Shown piece by piece: positions 17,060 through 25,644 of a DNA stretch of 64,000 nucleotides. A program made the translations under genes and the position numbers. Below the pieces are notes generated by a model. The model saw only the letters and a program-made list of their open reading frames with translations. It was not told the origin of the DNA and ran no database searches. Source of the stretch: Lachnospiraceae bacterium (GTDB lineage Bacteria; Bacillota; Clostridia; Lachnospirales; Lachnospiraceae); NCBI GenBank assembly GCA_021201665.1, contig JAJQEO010000046.1:1-64000 (forward strand), in the 5' to 3' direction. How positions within the stretch are numbered: position 1 is the stretch's first letter; every line of letters starts with the position of its first letter.

Positions 17060-17464
17060 TTATGACTCAGCGACTCTCAGCTTCGCCATCAATGCCTCCT
17101 GCAGTACTTGAGAAAAGTTTATGCTCGCAGCCATCGCCTCCTCATTCAGCCATTCAGGAATGCTCAATGTTTTCTTCACTGCCTTGTTATTATGTCTTCG
17201 ATTGTATTCGGCTAAATCGAACTGTACAATCACGACCGTCCCATCTCCGGTTATATCTTCCACTTTCGATGCCTCCGGAAGAATATCCTTTTCCTTTATG
17301 CGCTCCGACAAAGCCAGTCCCAAAGCATCTACAGCCATACTGTATGCCTCTTCCATATCGTCGCCTTCTGTCACGCATTCCGGAATGTCTGGGAAGGTTA
17401 CCCAGTAGCCCCCCTCTTCCGCCGTATGGAATAACGCCGGATAAAAAAGCTTTTTCATTGTCAT
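17060..17464 (-). CDS. hicB: HicB-family antitoxin
   Basis: A 134-residue antitoxin. The N-terminal half is the degraded RNase-H-like HicB fold (YPALFHTAEEGGYWVTFPDIPECVTEGDDMEEA). The C-terminal part (KKTLSIPEWLNEEAMAASINFSQVLQEAL) is a ribbon-helix-helix-type DNA-binding segment. It neutralises the HicA mRNA interferase encoded immediately upstream (26 bases apart) and probably represses the shared promoter. Two possible ATGs lie 6 bases apart after a GGAGG. About 110 bp of its 3' end is duplicated at 17775-17885. Confidence 0.93.
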   Translation of the reverse strand: MTMKKLFYPALFHTAEEGGYWVTFPDIPECVTEGDDMEEAYSMAVDALGLALSERIKEKDILPEASKVEDITGDGTVVIVQFDLAEYNRRHNNKAVKKTLSIPEWLNEEAMAASINFSQVLQEALMAKLRVAES

Positions 17465-17490
17465 GTATCCTCCTTTATATTCTGTGGGAT

Positions 17491-17679
17491 TTATTTCAGC
17501 CCCGCCCTTTTTAAAATATCCTGCTCCGTTCCCTTCTTCATTTCTTTGCTATGAAGCGGAACAATAACCTGCCTGCCAGTCCCCGGGTTCCGCAGCTTTA
17601 CATGTGAACCATTTTGGCTTATGGAGATAAAGCCATTTTTCTTAAGCAATTTTATCATATCGGCTGGCTTCATCGGCAT
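17491..17679 (-). CDS. hicA: HicA-family mRNA interferase toxin
   Basis: A 62-residue dsRBD-like toxin that cleaves mRNA when free of HicB. Family features are the start MPMKPADMIKLLKKNGF, the catalytic-histidine region QNGSHVKLRNP and the end VPLHSKEMKKGTEQDIL. The ATG at 17679 is chosen over an upstream TTG; both lie downstream of GGAGG. The gene appears intact, so the module may be active. Confidence 0.92.
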   Translation of the reverse strand: MPMKPADMIKLLKKNGFISISQNGSHVKLRNPGTGRQVIVPLHSKEMKKGTEQDILKRAGLK

Positions 17680-17717
17680 ATTTATCAAAACCTCCCCTCC
17701 GTTTTGATTCTGAATGT

Positions 17718-17746
17718 ATTTTATTACGTAATATTACGTATGTCAA
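17718..17746 (-). promoter_or_regulatory. hicAB promoter with palindromic operator in the spacer
   Basis: On the minus strand TTGACA (17741-17746) and TAAAAT (17718-17723) are 17 bp apart. The spacer is almost entirely the perfect 16-bp palindrome TACGTAATATTACGTA (17725-17740). A repressor bound there would block polymerase. HicB with its C-terminal DNA-binding segment is the likely ligand. Confidence 0.8.
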
Positions 17747-17774
17747 TATATTTCTGGAAATTTCTATCTCATGG

Positions 17775-17885
17775 CTATTTGTTTTTATGAGTTTTATGAC
17801 TCAGCGATTCTCAGCTTCGCCATCAATGCCTCCTGCAGTGCCTGAAAAAGGTTTATACCGGCAGCCATCGCTCCCTCGTTCAGTC
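17775..17885 (-). pseudogene. Duplicated 3' tail of hicB
   Basis: This stretch repeats 17048-17160 with scattered substitutions and would encode about the last 30 residues of a second HicB (EALMAKLRIAES). It directly abuts the stop of the beta-galactosidase gene. The two tails flank hicAB as direct repeats, which suggests a tandem array of hicAB modules reduced by recombination. Confidence 0.75.
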
Positions 17886-20618
17886 GTTCTTCTCCAGAAT
17901 AAGTTCTCCAGAAATGCCGCCTTCCCGGGTTTCTTCAACCCGGATGGTAAGCGGTACATCCTCCTGCGTGTCTTTTTGCCGGGCTTCCTGAGGAATGTCC
18001 TCCTGCGTTCCGTTCCACCGATCTGACTGCGGTACATCCACCTGCGTTTTTCGCAGAACCAGCAGTGCGCGGCCTTCAAAGAAATGGCAGCATCCGGTCG
18101 AATAATCATCCCCGCTGGTCGGGCTTCCGGAGCCAAATCCCTCAAGCCGTGCGGCGCCATTGATAACGCAGCGTGTCTCGGCCTGCCAGTCCGGCACACG
18201 CCTGCCATTCCGGTCGACCGCCTCAGCACGAATCACCAGAATGTTCTCCCGGCACGGGAAGCTTTCGGGAGTTTTCTCCGGCGTCAGCCGGATCGACACT
18301 GCTCTTCCAGAGGTCGTAAGCGAGCTGCTTTCCGCCGCGCTCCCGCCGCGGTAGTTTACCACTTCCAGCTCGCCAGACTCATAGGTCAGCGGGACCGAGA
18401 CAATCCCGCTCTCCGGGACTGCATTCCGACCGATGGTTTTGCCGTTTACTTTTATCTCAACCTCCTCTGCGTCGCTATAGATATCCGCGCGGATCTCCTC
18501 TCCCTCATATCCCGGCCAGGTATAGCTTTCATATACATCCGCCCAGCCCCAGCTGGAAATGGCTTCCTTTTTGCCCGTGTGTTCCGGGTGCAGAACCGTG
18601 ATCACCGGTGCGCTGTCCATCTTCCACAGCAGGCGGCGGAATTTTCCCTGCGGACGGACAAATCCGCAGATATCAAAATCCCCGCAGTTTCCGGTATGCC
18701 AGGGATAATTGCAGAACAGGCCGCCGTCCTGGTCATAGAAAGCATGTCCGATCCCGCTCTCCCCAAGGTAATCCATCGCCGTCCAGGTAAAATCACCGAT
18801 CACATATGGGTGCTCCATCGTGCGCTCCCACACCTGCTTCATCGCCTTCGGATAGCTTTCTGTTCCGACAATAATCCTCTCCGGAAAATCATTTCCATCC
18901 TGCTCATAGCGGTCGTCCAGATAATTGTAACCGACCACATCCAGATCCTTCACAAAATCCGCCGTGATCACGCCCCAGTTTTTTGTCACTTCATCTGCCT
19001 GCGCAAGGAACGCCTTTACCTCATCTGGCAGACCGGCAAAATCGATCTCTTCCCCACTACCGAAAATATTTGCCAGAATCCCGCCGAACTCGCCGGCATC
19101 CAGAAATACCGCACACACACCATTGGTAATCGCTCTGGTGTCATCGAGGCTGAGGACATAAGCACACATCGCAGCAGAAATTTCCGGTCCGTTTCCGCTT
19201 CCGTCCCGCTCACCGATTTCATTGCCGATGCTGTACATAATTACGGAAGGATGGTTGCGGTCACGCAAGATCATGGACGCCAGGTCTTCCTTCCAGCACT
19301 TCTCAAAATACAGATGATAGTCGGCCGCATTCTTCTTTGCCCTCCAGCAGTCAAACGCCTCATCCATCACCAGCATCCCCAGCCGGTCACAGGCGTCAAG
19401 CAGGGCCGTACTCGGCGGATTGTGGCTGGTGCGGATCGCGTTGTAGCCGTTTTCCTTTAACAGACGCACCCGGCGGTATTCCATCACGTCAAATGCACAG
19501 CTGCCCACAACTCCGTTGTCATGATGGATACAGCCGCCTTTGAGCTTCACCGGTTCCTCATTCAGGCAAAAGCCGCGTTCGCGCGTAAAAGAAAGTGTGC
19601 GGACGCCGAAAGACACCTCTTTTTCTTCCAGAAAGTCTGTTTCCTGAGAATCCGTTTGCCGATCATCTGTCCCCTGAATATTCTCTTTCTGAGCTTCCGT
19701 TCCCTGAACATCCGTTTTTTCTCGGTTTCCAGATTTACGCACCTGAACCTTTGCCGTATACAGATAGGGCTTATCGAGGTTCCAGGGAATCAGATCCTCT
19801 ATAGAAAATTGAAACGCACACGTTGTTTCCGCAGACGCTTTTGGCATAAAGCAAAAATCTTCCTTCTGTTTTCCTTCATCCTGTGTGCGGCAGGCCACCT
19901 GTTTTGTTTGTTCCTTTTCATCTGTCCCATGGCAAGTCACCTGCTTTGTCTGTTCCTCTTCATCCGGAACATGACAAGCCACCTGCTTTGTCTGTTCCGC
20001 CACAGTCTTCCCATCCTCATCCAGAATCGAAAGTGTTACTTCCCGTTTTACGTCGGCAGCATTTAGTAATGTATTTGTCAGCGTCACCTCCACCCAAATG
20101 GTCTGCAGATCCGGCGTGCGGACGCTAACTGACCAGGGCGCCAGATAAATCGGTTCCCCCTCCAGCAGACGGACATGGCGGTAGAGACCGCTTCCGGAAT
20201 ACCAGCGGCTGTTTGGATGCGAATCGTTTTCAACAACAATTTTCAATTTATTGTCTTCACCGAATTTCAGCCATTTTGTCAGATCCGCATAAAACTCCGT
20301 ATACCCATAGTGATGCAGCGCAGCCATACTGCCATTGATCCAGATTTCAGTGTTCCCATAGGAGCCTTCTACCAGCAGCAGGAACCGGTGCCCTTTCTGT
20401 GAAGCATCCAGTTCAAAATGCTTTTCGTAGGTACCAATTCCTCCCTGGAAAAAACCGCCTGCACCTTCTGTCGGAGCATCCGGCGTCCTCTTCGTAGAAA
20501 TCATAAAATCGTGCGGCAGGTCGACGGTTTTTTTATAAGCAGTACCATTTGCGTCCTGATACGCATTTCCGCTGGAATACGCAAACGCCCATCCCCTGTT
20601 AAAATCATGTGTAACCAT
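17880..20618 (-). CDS. Glycoside hydrolase family 2 beta-galactosidase/glucuronidase-like enzyme
   Basis: A 912-residue cytoplasmic GH2 enzyme (no signal peptide). The start is set at MVTHDFNRGW, which follows GGAGGAAACGAA, not at the ATG 33 bases upstream. A sugar-binding domain comes first (LPHDFMISTK, GSYGNTEIWINGS), then the TIM barrel with the acid/base Glu in MYSIGNEIGE (about 465) and the likely nucleophile Glu in IVGTESYPK (about 582). Low-complexity insertions break conserved domains at about 206-246 (repeats of EEQTKQV), 293-326 and near the C-terminus. Specificity among beta-galactoside, glucuronide or fucoside cannot be fixed. No transporter is adjacent. Confidence 0.9.
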   Translation of the reverse strand: MVTHDFNRGWAFAYSSGNAYQDANGTAYKKTVDLPHDFMISTKRTPDAPTEGAGGFFQGGIGTYEKHFELDASQKGHRFLLLVEGSYGNTEIWINGSMAALHHYGYTEFYADLTKWLKFGEDNKLKIVVENDSHPNSRWYSGSGLYRHVRLLEGEPIYLAPWSVSVRTPDLQTIWVEVTLTNTLLNAADVKREVTLSILDEDGKTVAEQTKQVACHVPDEEEQTKQVTCHGTDEKEQTKQVACRTQDEGKQKEDFCFMPKASAETTCAFQFSIEDLIPWNLDKPYLYTAKVQVRKSGNREKTDVQGTEAQKENIQGTDDRQTDSQETDFLEEKEVSFGVRTLSFTRERGFCLNEEPVKLKGGCIHHDNGVVGSCAFDVMEYRRVRLLKENGYNAIRTSHNPPSTALLDACDRLGMLVMDEAFDCWRAKKNAADYHLYFEKCWKEDLASMILRDRNHPSVIMYSIGNEIGERDGSGNGPEISAAMCAYVLSLDDTRAITNGVCAVFLDAGEFGGILANIFGSGEEIDFAGLPDEVKAFLAQADEVTKNWGVITADFVKDLDVVGYNYLDDRYEQDGNDFPERIIVGTESYPKAMKQVWERTMEHPYVIGDFTWTAMDYLGESGIGHAFYDQDGGLFCNYPWHTGNCGDFDICGFVRPQGKFRRLLWKMDSAPVITVLHPEHTGKKEAISSWGWADVYESYTWPGYEGEEIRADIYSDAEEVEIKVNGKTIGRNAVPESGIVSVPLTYESGELEVVNYRGGSAAESSSLTTSGRAVSIRLTPEKTPESFPCRENILVIRAEAVDRNGRRVPDWQAETRCVINGAARLEGFGSGSPTSGDDYSTGCCHFFEGRALLVLRKTQVDVPQSDRWNGTQEDIPQEARQKDTQEDVPLTIRVEETREGGISGELILEKND

Positions 20619-20821
20619 TTCGTTTCCTCCTGTTTTCTCTGTAGAAATCATTCGTCATAATGCATTCATTCTCAGACAATTAACTCTGTCCTCTTTGTTT
20701 TAATAAGTATAATACATTTCTTTTCATTGCAACAGGGGTATCTTGTCATAAAATCCTCGATTTTTTGTGTAAAACATGGCAGTCCTGATCACCTTTTGGT
20801 ATGTTTTCAAAATTCAAAAAA

Positions 20822-20845
20822 GAGACGGGGCTTTCGCCCCGTCAG
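20822..20845 (-). terminator. feoA terminator
   Basis: An 8-bp stem GACGGGGC/GCCCCGTC with a 4-base loop is followed on the minus strand by TCTTTTTTG, about 80 bases after the feoA stop. Confidence 0.85.
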
Positions 20846-20920
20846 TACCGGAAAAATCTTTAATTCACACATCCCTTGCACTGAACACAAACTGCAAGAT
20901 AACCTGTACTTCGATCTCCT

Positions 20921-21142
20921 TTACTCTACTTCGATCATCTGAGCATCTTCCTTGCGGATGGAAAGCTCGTAACCGCGGACAGTCACCTGCACAGGATCGC
21001 CGAGCGGCGCGACCTTGCGCACATAAATGTCGATGCCTTTTGTTACTCCCATGTCCATGATTCGTCGTTTGACAGCTCCCTCTCCGTGAATCTTGACTAC
21101 CTTTGTTGTCGCCCCTACCGGGACATCGCGCAATGTTTTCAT
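20921..21142 (-). CDS. feoA: FeoA-family protein
   Basis: A 73-residue SH3-like FeoA protein, normally an accessory of the ferrous-iron permease FeoB. Family segments are LRDVPVGATTKVVKI, RRIMDMGVTKG and PLGDPVQVTVRGYELSIRKEDA. A good AGGAGG site precedes the ATG and a terminator follows. No feoB is nearby. It sits 195 bases after the P-type ATPase gene and may be read from that promoter. Standalone FeoA proteins occur in Clostridia; the partner is unknown. Confidence 0.9.
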   Translation of the reverse strand: MKTLRDVPVGATTKVVKIHGEGAVKRRIMDMGVTKGIDIYVRKVAPLGDPVQVTVRGYELSIRKEDAQMIEVE

Positions 21143-21186
21143 TTAAAAGTTCCTCCTTTCATTTTACAGAATCTGTGGCAAGGAGG

Positions 21187-21337
21187 GGTGCTGCGTGCCA
21201 GTGGCACGCGTTAGGCACCGACCGAAGCGAAGCGAAGACCGCTTGCGGGAAGATCCCCTCGCCGGGTGGCATCCCACCCAAAGAGCGGGTGGGATATCCC
21301 TTGCCATCTACGCACCTGCCCCATCGCCGAAGGCGAT
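21187..21337. repeat. Class II and class III hairpin elements between feoA and the ATPase gene
   Basis: The class II element (21187-21240) has GCGTGCC-AGT-GGCACGC enclosed by GGTGC/GCACC, then ACCGACCGAAGCGAAGCG. On the opposite strand lies ATCCCACCC (21271-21279) pairing with GGGTGGGAT (21287-21295), with CCCGGCGAGG beside it. ATCGCC-GAA-GGCGAT follows near 21323. Relatives occur at 24066 and 42637. Confidence 0.7.
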
Positions 21338-23401
21338 TTAATTGCAGGTGCTCCAGTTCAATAGAAGCGCTGAATTTATGATTACAAGCACAGAGCCTGC
21401 GTTGTGCACCAGTGCGCCCACAATCGGGTTCAGTATGCCTGTGATTGCAAGGATGATCGCGATAAAGTTGAGTGTCATGGAGAATGTCATATTTAGCCGG
21501 ATGGTTGTCATCATCCGTTTGGAGAGTGCTACGAGATGGGGCAGCTCTTCCACCTTATCGTCTACAAGCGCGATGTCGGCGGCGTCCACCGCAATATCAC
21601 TCCCGATGCCGCCCATGGCAATCCCAATGTCCGCTTTTTTCAATGCCGGCGCATCGTTGACGCCGTCGCCGATCATGCAGACCGATTCCTGCTTTTTCTG
21701 ATAAGAGCCGATCCATTTCAGTTTATCCTCCGGCAGGCATTCCGCATGGACTTCCTCGATATGCAGCTGCCCGGCAATCGAGGCGGCAGCTTCTTCATTG
21801 TCTCCGGTGAGCAGGACCGGCTCTACGGAAAGTTTCTTGAGCTGGTCGATCATGGAAACACTGTTCTCCCTCGGAGTATCGGCAAGGACGAGAAATCCGG
21901 TCAGATGATCGTCTGCACTCACATAGATCACTGTGCAGCCTTGTTTCAGGTAAGTTCCGGCTTCCACAAGCACTGTATCCGTGACCGCCGTGCTCTTTTC
22001 TGCTATTCCCTTTTCCGCTGTTTCCTTTTCTGTCAGGTTCTTTTTTGCCTGGTCTTTTTCCTTCATTCTTTGTTTCGCTATGGTCTTTTCCGCCGGATTT
22101 TCCCCCACCAGGTCCTTTTCTGCCTGATCTTTTTCCGCCTGGTCTTTTCTCACTATTCCTGTTTCCGCCATCATTTCAAAATTACCGGCCAGAATCTTTA
22201 CCCCATTGACTACAGCGGAAACACCGCGCCCCGGCAGCATGGCAAACTGGTCGCAGGAGGGAATGTCTTTTCCCGTCTCTGCACGGTAGTTCTTTACGAT
22301 TGCCCTGCCAAGCGGATGCTCGGACAGCTGCTCCGCAGCGGCGCAGGAAGCATAGATTTCTTCCGAAGTCACTCCCGGCAAAATGCTTTTTGCACAAATG
22401 ACCTTCGGCGTCCCATAGGTGAGGGTCCCTGTTTTATCAAATGTAATCTTTCCTGCCTTCGCCAGACGTTCCAGCGCGTCTCCTTCCTTTACAAGGAAAC
22501 CGTGCTTCGTGGCATTTCCGATGGCCGCCATGATCGCCGTCGGCGTCGCCAGTACCAGCGCGCAGGGGCAGAACACTACCAGAATCGTCACGGCCCGGAT
22601 GATCTGCCCGGTCAAAAGCCAGGTGATTGCGGCGGCAGAGAGCGCGATCACCACAATCCAGGTCGCCCACCGGTCTGCGATACCCACAATTTTTGCCTTC
22701 CCGGCATCTGCGGACTGCACCAGGCGTATCATCCGCTGGATGGAGCTGTCTTCGCCTACCTTTGTCGCTTCCATGTCAAATGCGCCGAACTGGTTGACAG
22801 TTCCAGAGGAAACCTCATCCCCGGCAGCCTTATCTACCGGCATGGACTCGCCGGTCATCACCGCCTGGTCGATCGAGGTCTGTCCGGAAAGAATCACGCC
22901 ATCCACCGGAACCGTCTCCCCCGGAAGAACCCGAATCTTATCCCCGACTCTGACCTGCATGGAAGGGACGATCGTCTCCTTCCCGTCCGCAGCGAGTATC
23001 CGGGCCGTCGTCGGGGTCAGCTTTACAAGCTTTTCAATGCCGCTTCTCGCTCTCGCCACCGTCAGCTCTTCCAGAAGTCCTCCAAGCTGCATGATGACCG
23101 CCACCTCACCGGCGGCAAAGATTTCTCCGGTGATCACAGAAGCGATCAGAGCGATGGAGACCAGTACATCCGCTTTTATGTCAAAGGCCGTCACAAGGCC
23201 GATGATGGCTTCCATAATGATCGGGATCCCGCAGAACACAATGGCAATCCACGCCATATCAAAAGGAAACAAAGTCCATCCGGCCAGGCTGCATAATACC
23301 GCCGCCCCTGATATCACAAGTAAAATGATATCCTTTTTCATTCCTCCCAGCTCTGATAACCATTCAAGTCTGGAAATCACTGCTTTCATAATAAATTTCA
23401 T
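21338..23401 (-). CDS. Heavy-metal-translocating P1B-type ATPase
   Basis: A 687-residue metal pump. Visible motifs are TGES (actuator), CPCALVLATPTA in the membrane channel (about 279), DKTGTLT with the phosphorylated Asp (about 325), HPLGRAIV and GDGVNDAPALKKADIGIAMG. The last helices read HNAGSVLVIINSALLLN. There is no N-terminal metal-binding domain with CxxC. Residues about 412-480 hold a Lys/Glu/Ala repeat insertion (units like EKDQA) in the nucleotide-binding domain. The neighbouring CsoR-type repressor and GGGGTATG operators suggest copper or a similar soft metal, but the C-terminal channel motif is not typical of Cu pumps, so the metal is left open. Confidence 0.92.
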   Translation of the reverse strand: MKFIMKAVISRLEWLSELGGMKKDIILLVISGAAVLCSLAGWTLFPFDMAWIAIVFCGIPIIMEAIIGLVTAFDIKADVLVSIALIASVITGEIFAAGEVAVIMQLGGLLEELTVARARSGIEKLVKLTPTTARILAADGKETIVPSMQVRVGDKIRVLPGETVPVDGVILSGQTSIDQAVMTGESMPVDKAAGDEVSSGTVNQFGAFDMEATKVGEDSSIQRMIRLVQSADAGKAKIVGIADRWATWIVVIALSAAAITWLLTGQIIRAVTILVVFCPCALVLATPTAIMAAIGNATKHGFLVKEGDALERLAKAGKITFDKTGTLTYGTPKVICAKSILPGVTSEEIYASCAAAEQLSEHPLGRAIVKNYRAETGKDIPSCDQFAMLPGRGVSAVVNGVKILAGNFEMMAETGIVRKDQAEKDQAEKDLVGENPAEKTIAKQRMKEKDQAKKNLTEKETAEKGIAEKSTAVTDTVLVEAGTYLKQGCTVIYVSADDHLTGFLVLADTPRENSVSMIDQLKKLSVEPVLLTGDNEEAAASIAGQLHIEEVHAECLPEDKLKWIGSYQKKQESVCMIGDGVNDAPALKKADIGIAMGGIGSDIAVDAADIALVDDKVEELPHLVALSKRMMTTIRLNMTFSMTLNFIAIILAITGILNPIVGALVHNAGSVLVIINSALLLNWSTCN

Positions 23402-23420
23402 CCCTCCTGCCCGCTCTTTT

Positions 23421-23472
23421 ATACCTATGGGGGTATGGGCTTATTATACATATAGGGGTATGGGATTGTCAA
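23421..23472 (-). promoter_or_regulatory. ATPase promoter with CsoR-type operators
   Basis: On the minus strand TTGACA (23467-23472) and TATAAT (23443-23448) are 18 bp apart. ATACCCC-type dyads lie in the spacer (about 23449-23463) and just downstream (ATACCTATGGGGGTAT at 23421-23436). Such G/C-run dyads with flanking ATAC/GTAT are typical of CsoR/RcnR-family operators. Confidence 0.75.
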
Positions 23473-23736
23473 GTGTTTTATGTGTAAATCAGGAATGTGA
23501 CGCTTAAGGTGATGCTTACGCTTACAGATTGGTGTGCTGCGATACCGCACGCAATTTCTGCCGCATCCATGCGGTGTCCAGAAATAGTCTGGGATTTTCC
23601 TGTCAGCCATGCACACAAGAAAAAAAGCAGCCATGAAGGACTGCTTCTTAATAGAAAAATGGAAATGCCGCCCCGGCGAGGGGGCAAAACCCGGCGAGGT
23701 CAAATTTAAAGATATGACTATGTTTTTAAAGCAGCT
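23473..23736. other. Gap between the ATPase promoter and csoR, repeat-bearing
   Basis: No gene is supported. The stretch holds dyads around TGCGATACCGCA and CCGCATCCATGCGG, and near 23670-23700 two CCCGGCGAGG motifs of the kind attached to class III hairpins. Confidence 0.4.
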
Positions 23737-24012
23737 TCAGCCCATATTTGCAAATCGTTCTACTGCTTTTGTGAAGTCAGCAATCGTCTTGTCGGCATCT
23801 CCATGCTCGATTCCGTCACGCACGCAATGCTGAATATGCCCTTCCAGAACGACCTTGCCGCATCCGTGCAGAGCGGATTTCGCCGCATTGATCTGCGCCA
23901 GAATGTCTTCGCAGGGTATGTCCTCGTCCACCATCCGGTCAATCGCCTGTACCTGACCGATTATTTTCTTTAATCTGCGATGCAGATTTTCTGCGTCCAT
24001 GCATTGTCTCAT
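23737..24012 (-). CDS. csoR: CsoR/FrmR-family metal-sensing repressor
   Basis: A 91-residue all-helical repressor of the DUF156 family. The metal-ligand pattern is visible: Cys in DEDIPCEDIL, then His and Cys in LEGHIQHCV, with the C-x24-H-x3-C spacing of CsoR. Metal binding releases the repressor from GC-run dyads like those at the ATPase promoter downstream. The combination argues for a copper-type sensor, although the same ligand set occurs in relatives with other specificities. It is transcribed in the same direction as the ATPase gene, 335 bases ahead of it. Confidence 0.9.
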   Translation of the reverse strand: MRQCMDAENLHRRLKKIIGQVQAIDRMVDEDIPCEDILAQINAAKSALHGCGKVVLEGHIQHCVRDGIEHGDADKTIADFTKAVERFANMG

Positions 24013-24035
24013 GCCACTATCTCCTCCTCATAATA

Positions 24036-24215
24036 TAACTTACAAGAAGTTCGCCGCGCTTGCGGGGCGCTGGACATCCAGTGGATGTCCGTTTAGCGCC
24101 GACCGAAGCGGAGCGTAGACGAACTTCGTAAGTTAACGAGCAGCTGCTTTTGCTGCGAGTAATATAACTTGCAAGAAGTTCGCGGCGCTTGCGGCAGCGA
24201 ACTTCGCAAGTTAAC
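24036..24215. repeat. Two nested class II hairpin elements
   Basis: Copy 1 (24036-24135): outer arms AACTTAC..GAAGTTCG/CGAACTTC..GTAAGTT enclose GGCGCT-GGACATCC-AGT-GGATGTCC-GTTT-AGCGCC (24066-24100) and ACCGAAGCGGAGCG. Copy 2 (about 24167-24215) keeps only the outer arms, now AACTTGC/GCAAGTT, a compensated change. Such covariation supports selection for, or a recent origin from, a folded form. Confidence 0.75.
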
Positions 24216-24449
24216 GACAGGGTTCTGCGAAGCAGGTTCCTGGAGTATGTCCAGGGCTACTGAACGTAGCCGAAAAACTCATCTCTGCCCATGTACATAA
24301 GGGTGTATGTGCACATGATAAAGCACTTTGAAAGGTTTGTCAATCATCGCAGGCGAGCATGAGTTCTTGTTTTTAGCTTTTTAAGTCCACCGTATGAAGT
24401 GAAACACGCGAAACCGCGAAGATAGAGCTAAGTGTGAAAATTATAATTC
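24216..24449. other. Gap without a gene
   Basis: No coding frame or clear regulatory site is supported between the hairpin elements and the GntR-operon terminator. Confidence 0.4.
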
Positions 24450-24494
24450 AAAAAAGAATGGTCCGGCTTGGGTCAAGCCAGACCATTCTTTTTT
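24450..24494. terminator. Bidirectional terminator after the GntR gene
   Basis: AAAAAAGAATGGTC at 24450 pairs with GACCATTCTTTTTT at 24481-24494, with an inner GGCTTG/CAAGCC stem. It ends the TRAP/kdgF/gntR operon on the minus strand. Confidence 0.85.
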
Positions 24495-24508
24495 CAGCAC
24501 ATCGCATG

Positions 24509-25183
24509 TTATGAAGCAAAGTACTCTGCCGGATATCTTTTTCGGATGCTTTCTTCATCTACCTTATAGCGGGAAAGATGCTCTTTCATGCAGCTCTGGG
24601 CCAGCTCCTCATCCCGCTGCTCCACTGCGGAGCAGATCTTTTTGTGATCGTCCACAATTTTCAGCTCACGAACAGCATGTAGTGCCATCTGGCGAATCCG
24701 GTCAAAGTGAATCGAATAATCTCTGAGCATATTCCAGGTATTCATCTTTCCGGCAATCCGGAACAGTTCCCGGTGAAACTCGTCGTCCAGCTGCATCATT
24801 TTTCTCGAATTATCTATATTGAATTCCTGAAGCATGACATTCTCGCGCAGGATCCGCACATCTTCTTTTGTCGCTTTCTGGCAGGCCAGCTGCACGGTCA
24901 CTGCTTCGATAATGCTGCGGGTGAACTGCGTGTCCTCTGCGAACGTGTAGTCAATCAGGCTGATCCGGCTTCCTCTCTGCGGGTAAATCTCTACCATTTT
25001 TGCCCTGGCAAGATCCATCAGGGCCTCCCGCACCGGAGTACGCGACAGTCCCAGCTCTGACGCCAGATCCTTCTCGCTGACCATGCTTCCCGGTTCCAGA
25101 TCCAGGTTGATGATATTCTCCTTCAATGTACGGAGTGCGTAATCCCTTCCCGTCTCTCCCGGTTCACGCTCTTCAATATACAT
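24509..25183 (-). CDS. GntR-family (FCD-type) transcriptional regulator
   Basis: A 224-residue regulator. The N-terminal winged helix reads SMVSEKDLASELGLSRTPVREALMDLARAKMVEIYPQRGSRIS. The rest is a helical FCD ligand domain with metal-binding-type histidines (DDEFHRELFRIAG, MKEHLSRY). Members such as UxuR/ExuR sense uronate intermediates. The start at MYIEERE follows AAGGAG; an upstream TTG would overlap the cupin stop. A matching TnGTnnnACnA operator lies at the dctP promoter (29423-29436), so it probably controls this operon. Confidence 0.9.
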   Translation of the reverse strand: MYIEEREPGETGRDYALRTLKENIINLDLEPGSMVSEKDLASELGLSRTPVREALMDLARAKMVEIYPQRGSRISLIDYTFAEDTQFTRSIIEAVTVQLACQKATKEDVRILRENVMLQEFNIDNSRKMMQLDDEFHRELFRIAGKMNTWNMLRDYSIHFDRIRQMALHAVRELKIVDDHKKICSAVEQRDEELAQSCMKEHLSRYKVDEESIRKRYPAEYFAS

Positions 25184-25197
25184 ATTCTGTCTCCTTC

Positions 25198-25548
25198 TCA
25201 ATCCTGCGCCACAAAATCCTCTCTCATTGGTGAAAAGATGTCCAGCAGCACACCCTTTTGCAGGCAGACACAGCCATGGACGATGCCGTCCTTTTTCAGC
25301 ATGCTGTCCCCCGCATTTACAATTCTTTTTTCTCCGTTGATCTCAAATTCAAACTGTCCGCTGACCACATAAGTGATCTGCGTGTGCGGATGATGGTGCA
25401 GCGCTCCGACGGCACCGGCCTCAAACTGATTTTCCACGATCATCAGTTCGTCCGTATAGGCAAGTATTTTCCGCACCACGCCCGGCCCGGTCTTTTCCGC
25501 ATCAATCGCAGCATATTCATTCCAGATTCTGTCCTTTACAGACTGCAT
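25198..25548 (-). CDS. kdgF: KdgF-like cupin (unsaturated uronate linearisation)
   Basis: A 116-residue single-domain cupin. Metal-binding and family segments are LHHHPHTQITYVVSGQFEFE and a second motif around GDSMLKKDGIVHGCVCL, ending LLDIFSPMREDF. This closely follows KdgF, which converts 4,5-unsaturated galacturonate or mannuronate released by polysaccharide lyases into linear keto-uronate. The start at MQSVKDRI follows GGAAGGAA. Its position between TRAP genes and a GntR regulator supports uptake and processing of pectin- or alginate-derived uronates. Confidence 0.8.
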   Translation of the reverse strand: MQSVKDRIWNEYAAIDAEKTGPGVVRKILAYTDELMIVENQFEAGAVGALHHHPHTQITYVVSGQFEFEINGEKRIVNAGDSMLKKDGIVHGCVCLQKGVLLDIFSPMREDFVAQD

Positions 25549-25644
25549 ATCGTTCCTTCCTCTCATTTTTTTGCCGTCCCGGCTGGCATTACAGGATTGC
25601 AAAAGGGCAGCCGCCCTCGCTGACTGCCCACACGCAATATTCCT

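Noticed and set aside
18084-19460. 458-codon open frame on the plus strand
   Set aside because: It lies entirely opposite the GH2 gene, has no ribosome site or family resemblance, and follows from the codon bias of the true gene.
21536-23296. 586-codon open frame opposite the P-type ATPase
   Set aside because: Antisense shadow of a gene with complete P-type ATPase motifs; composition rich in His, Arg and Cys as expected for a reverse frame.
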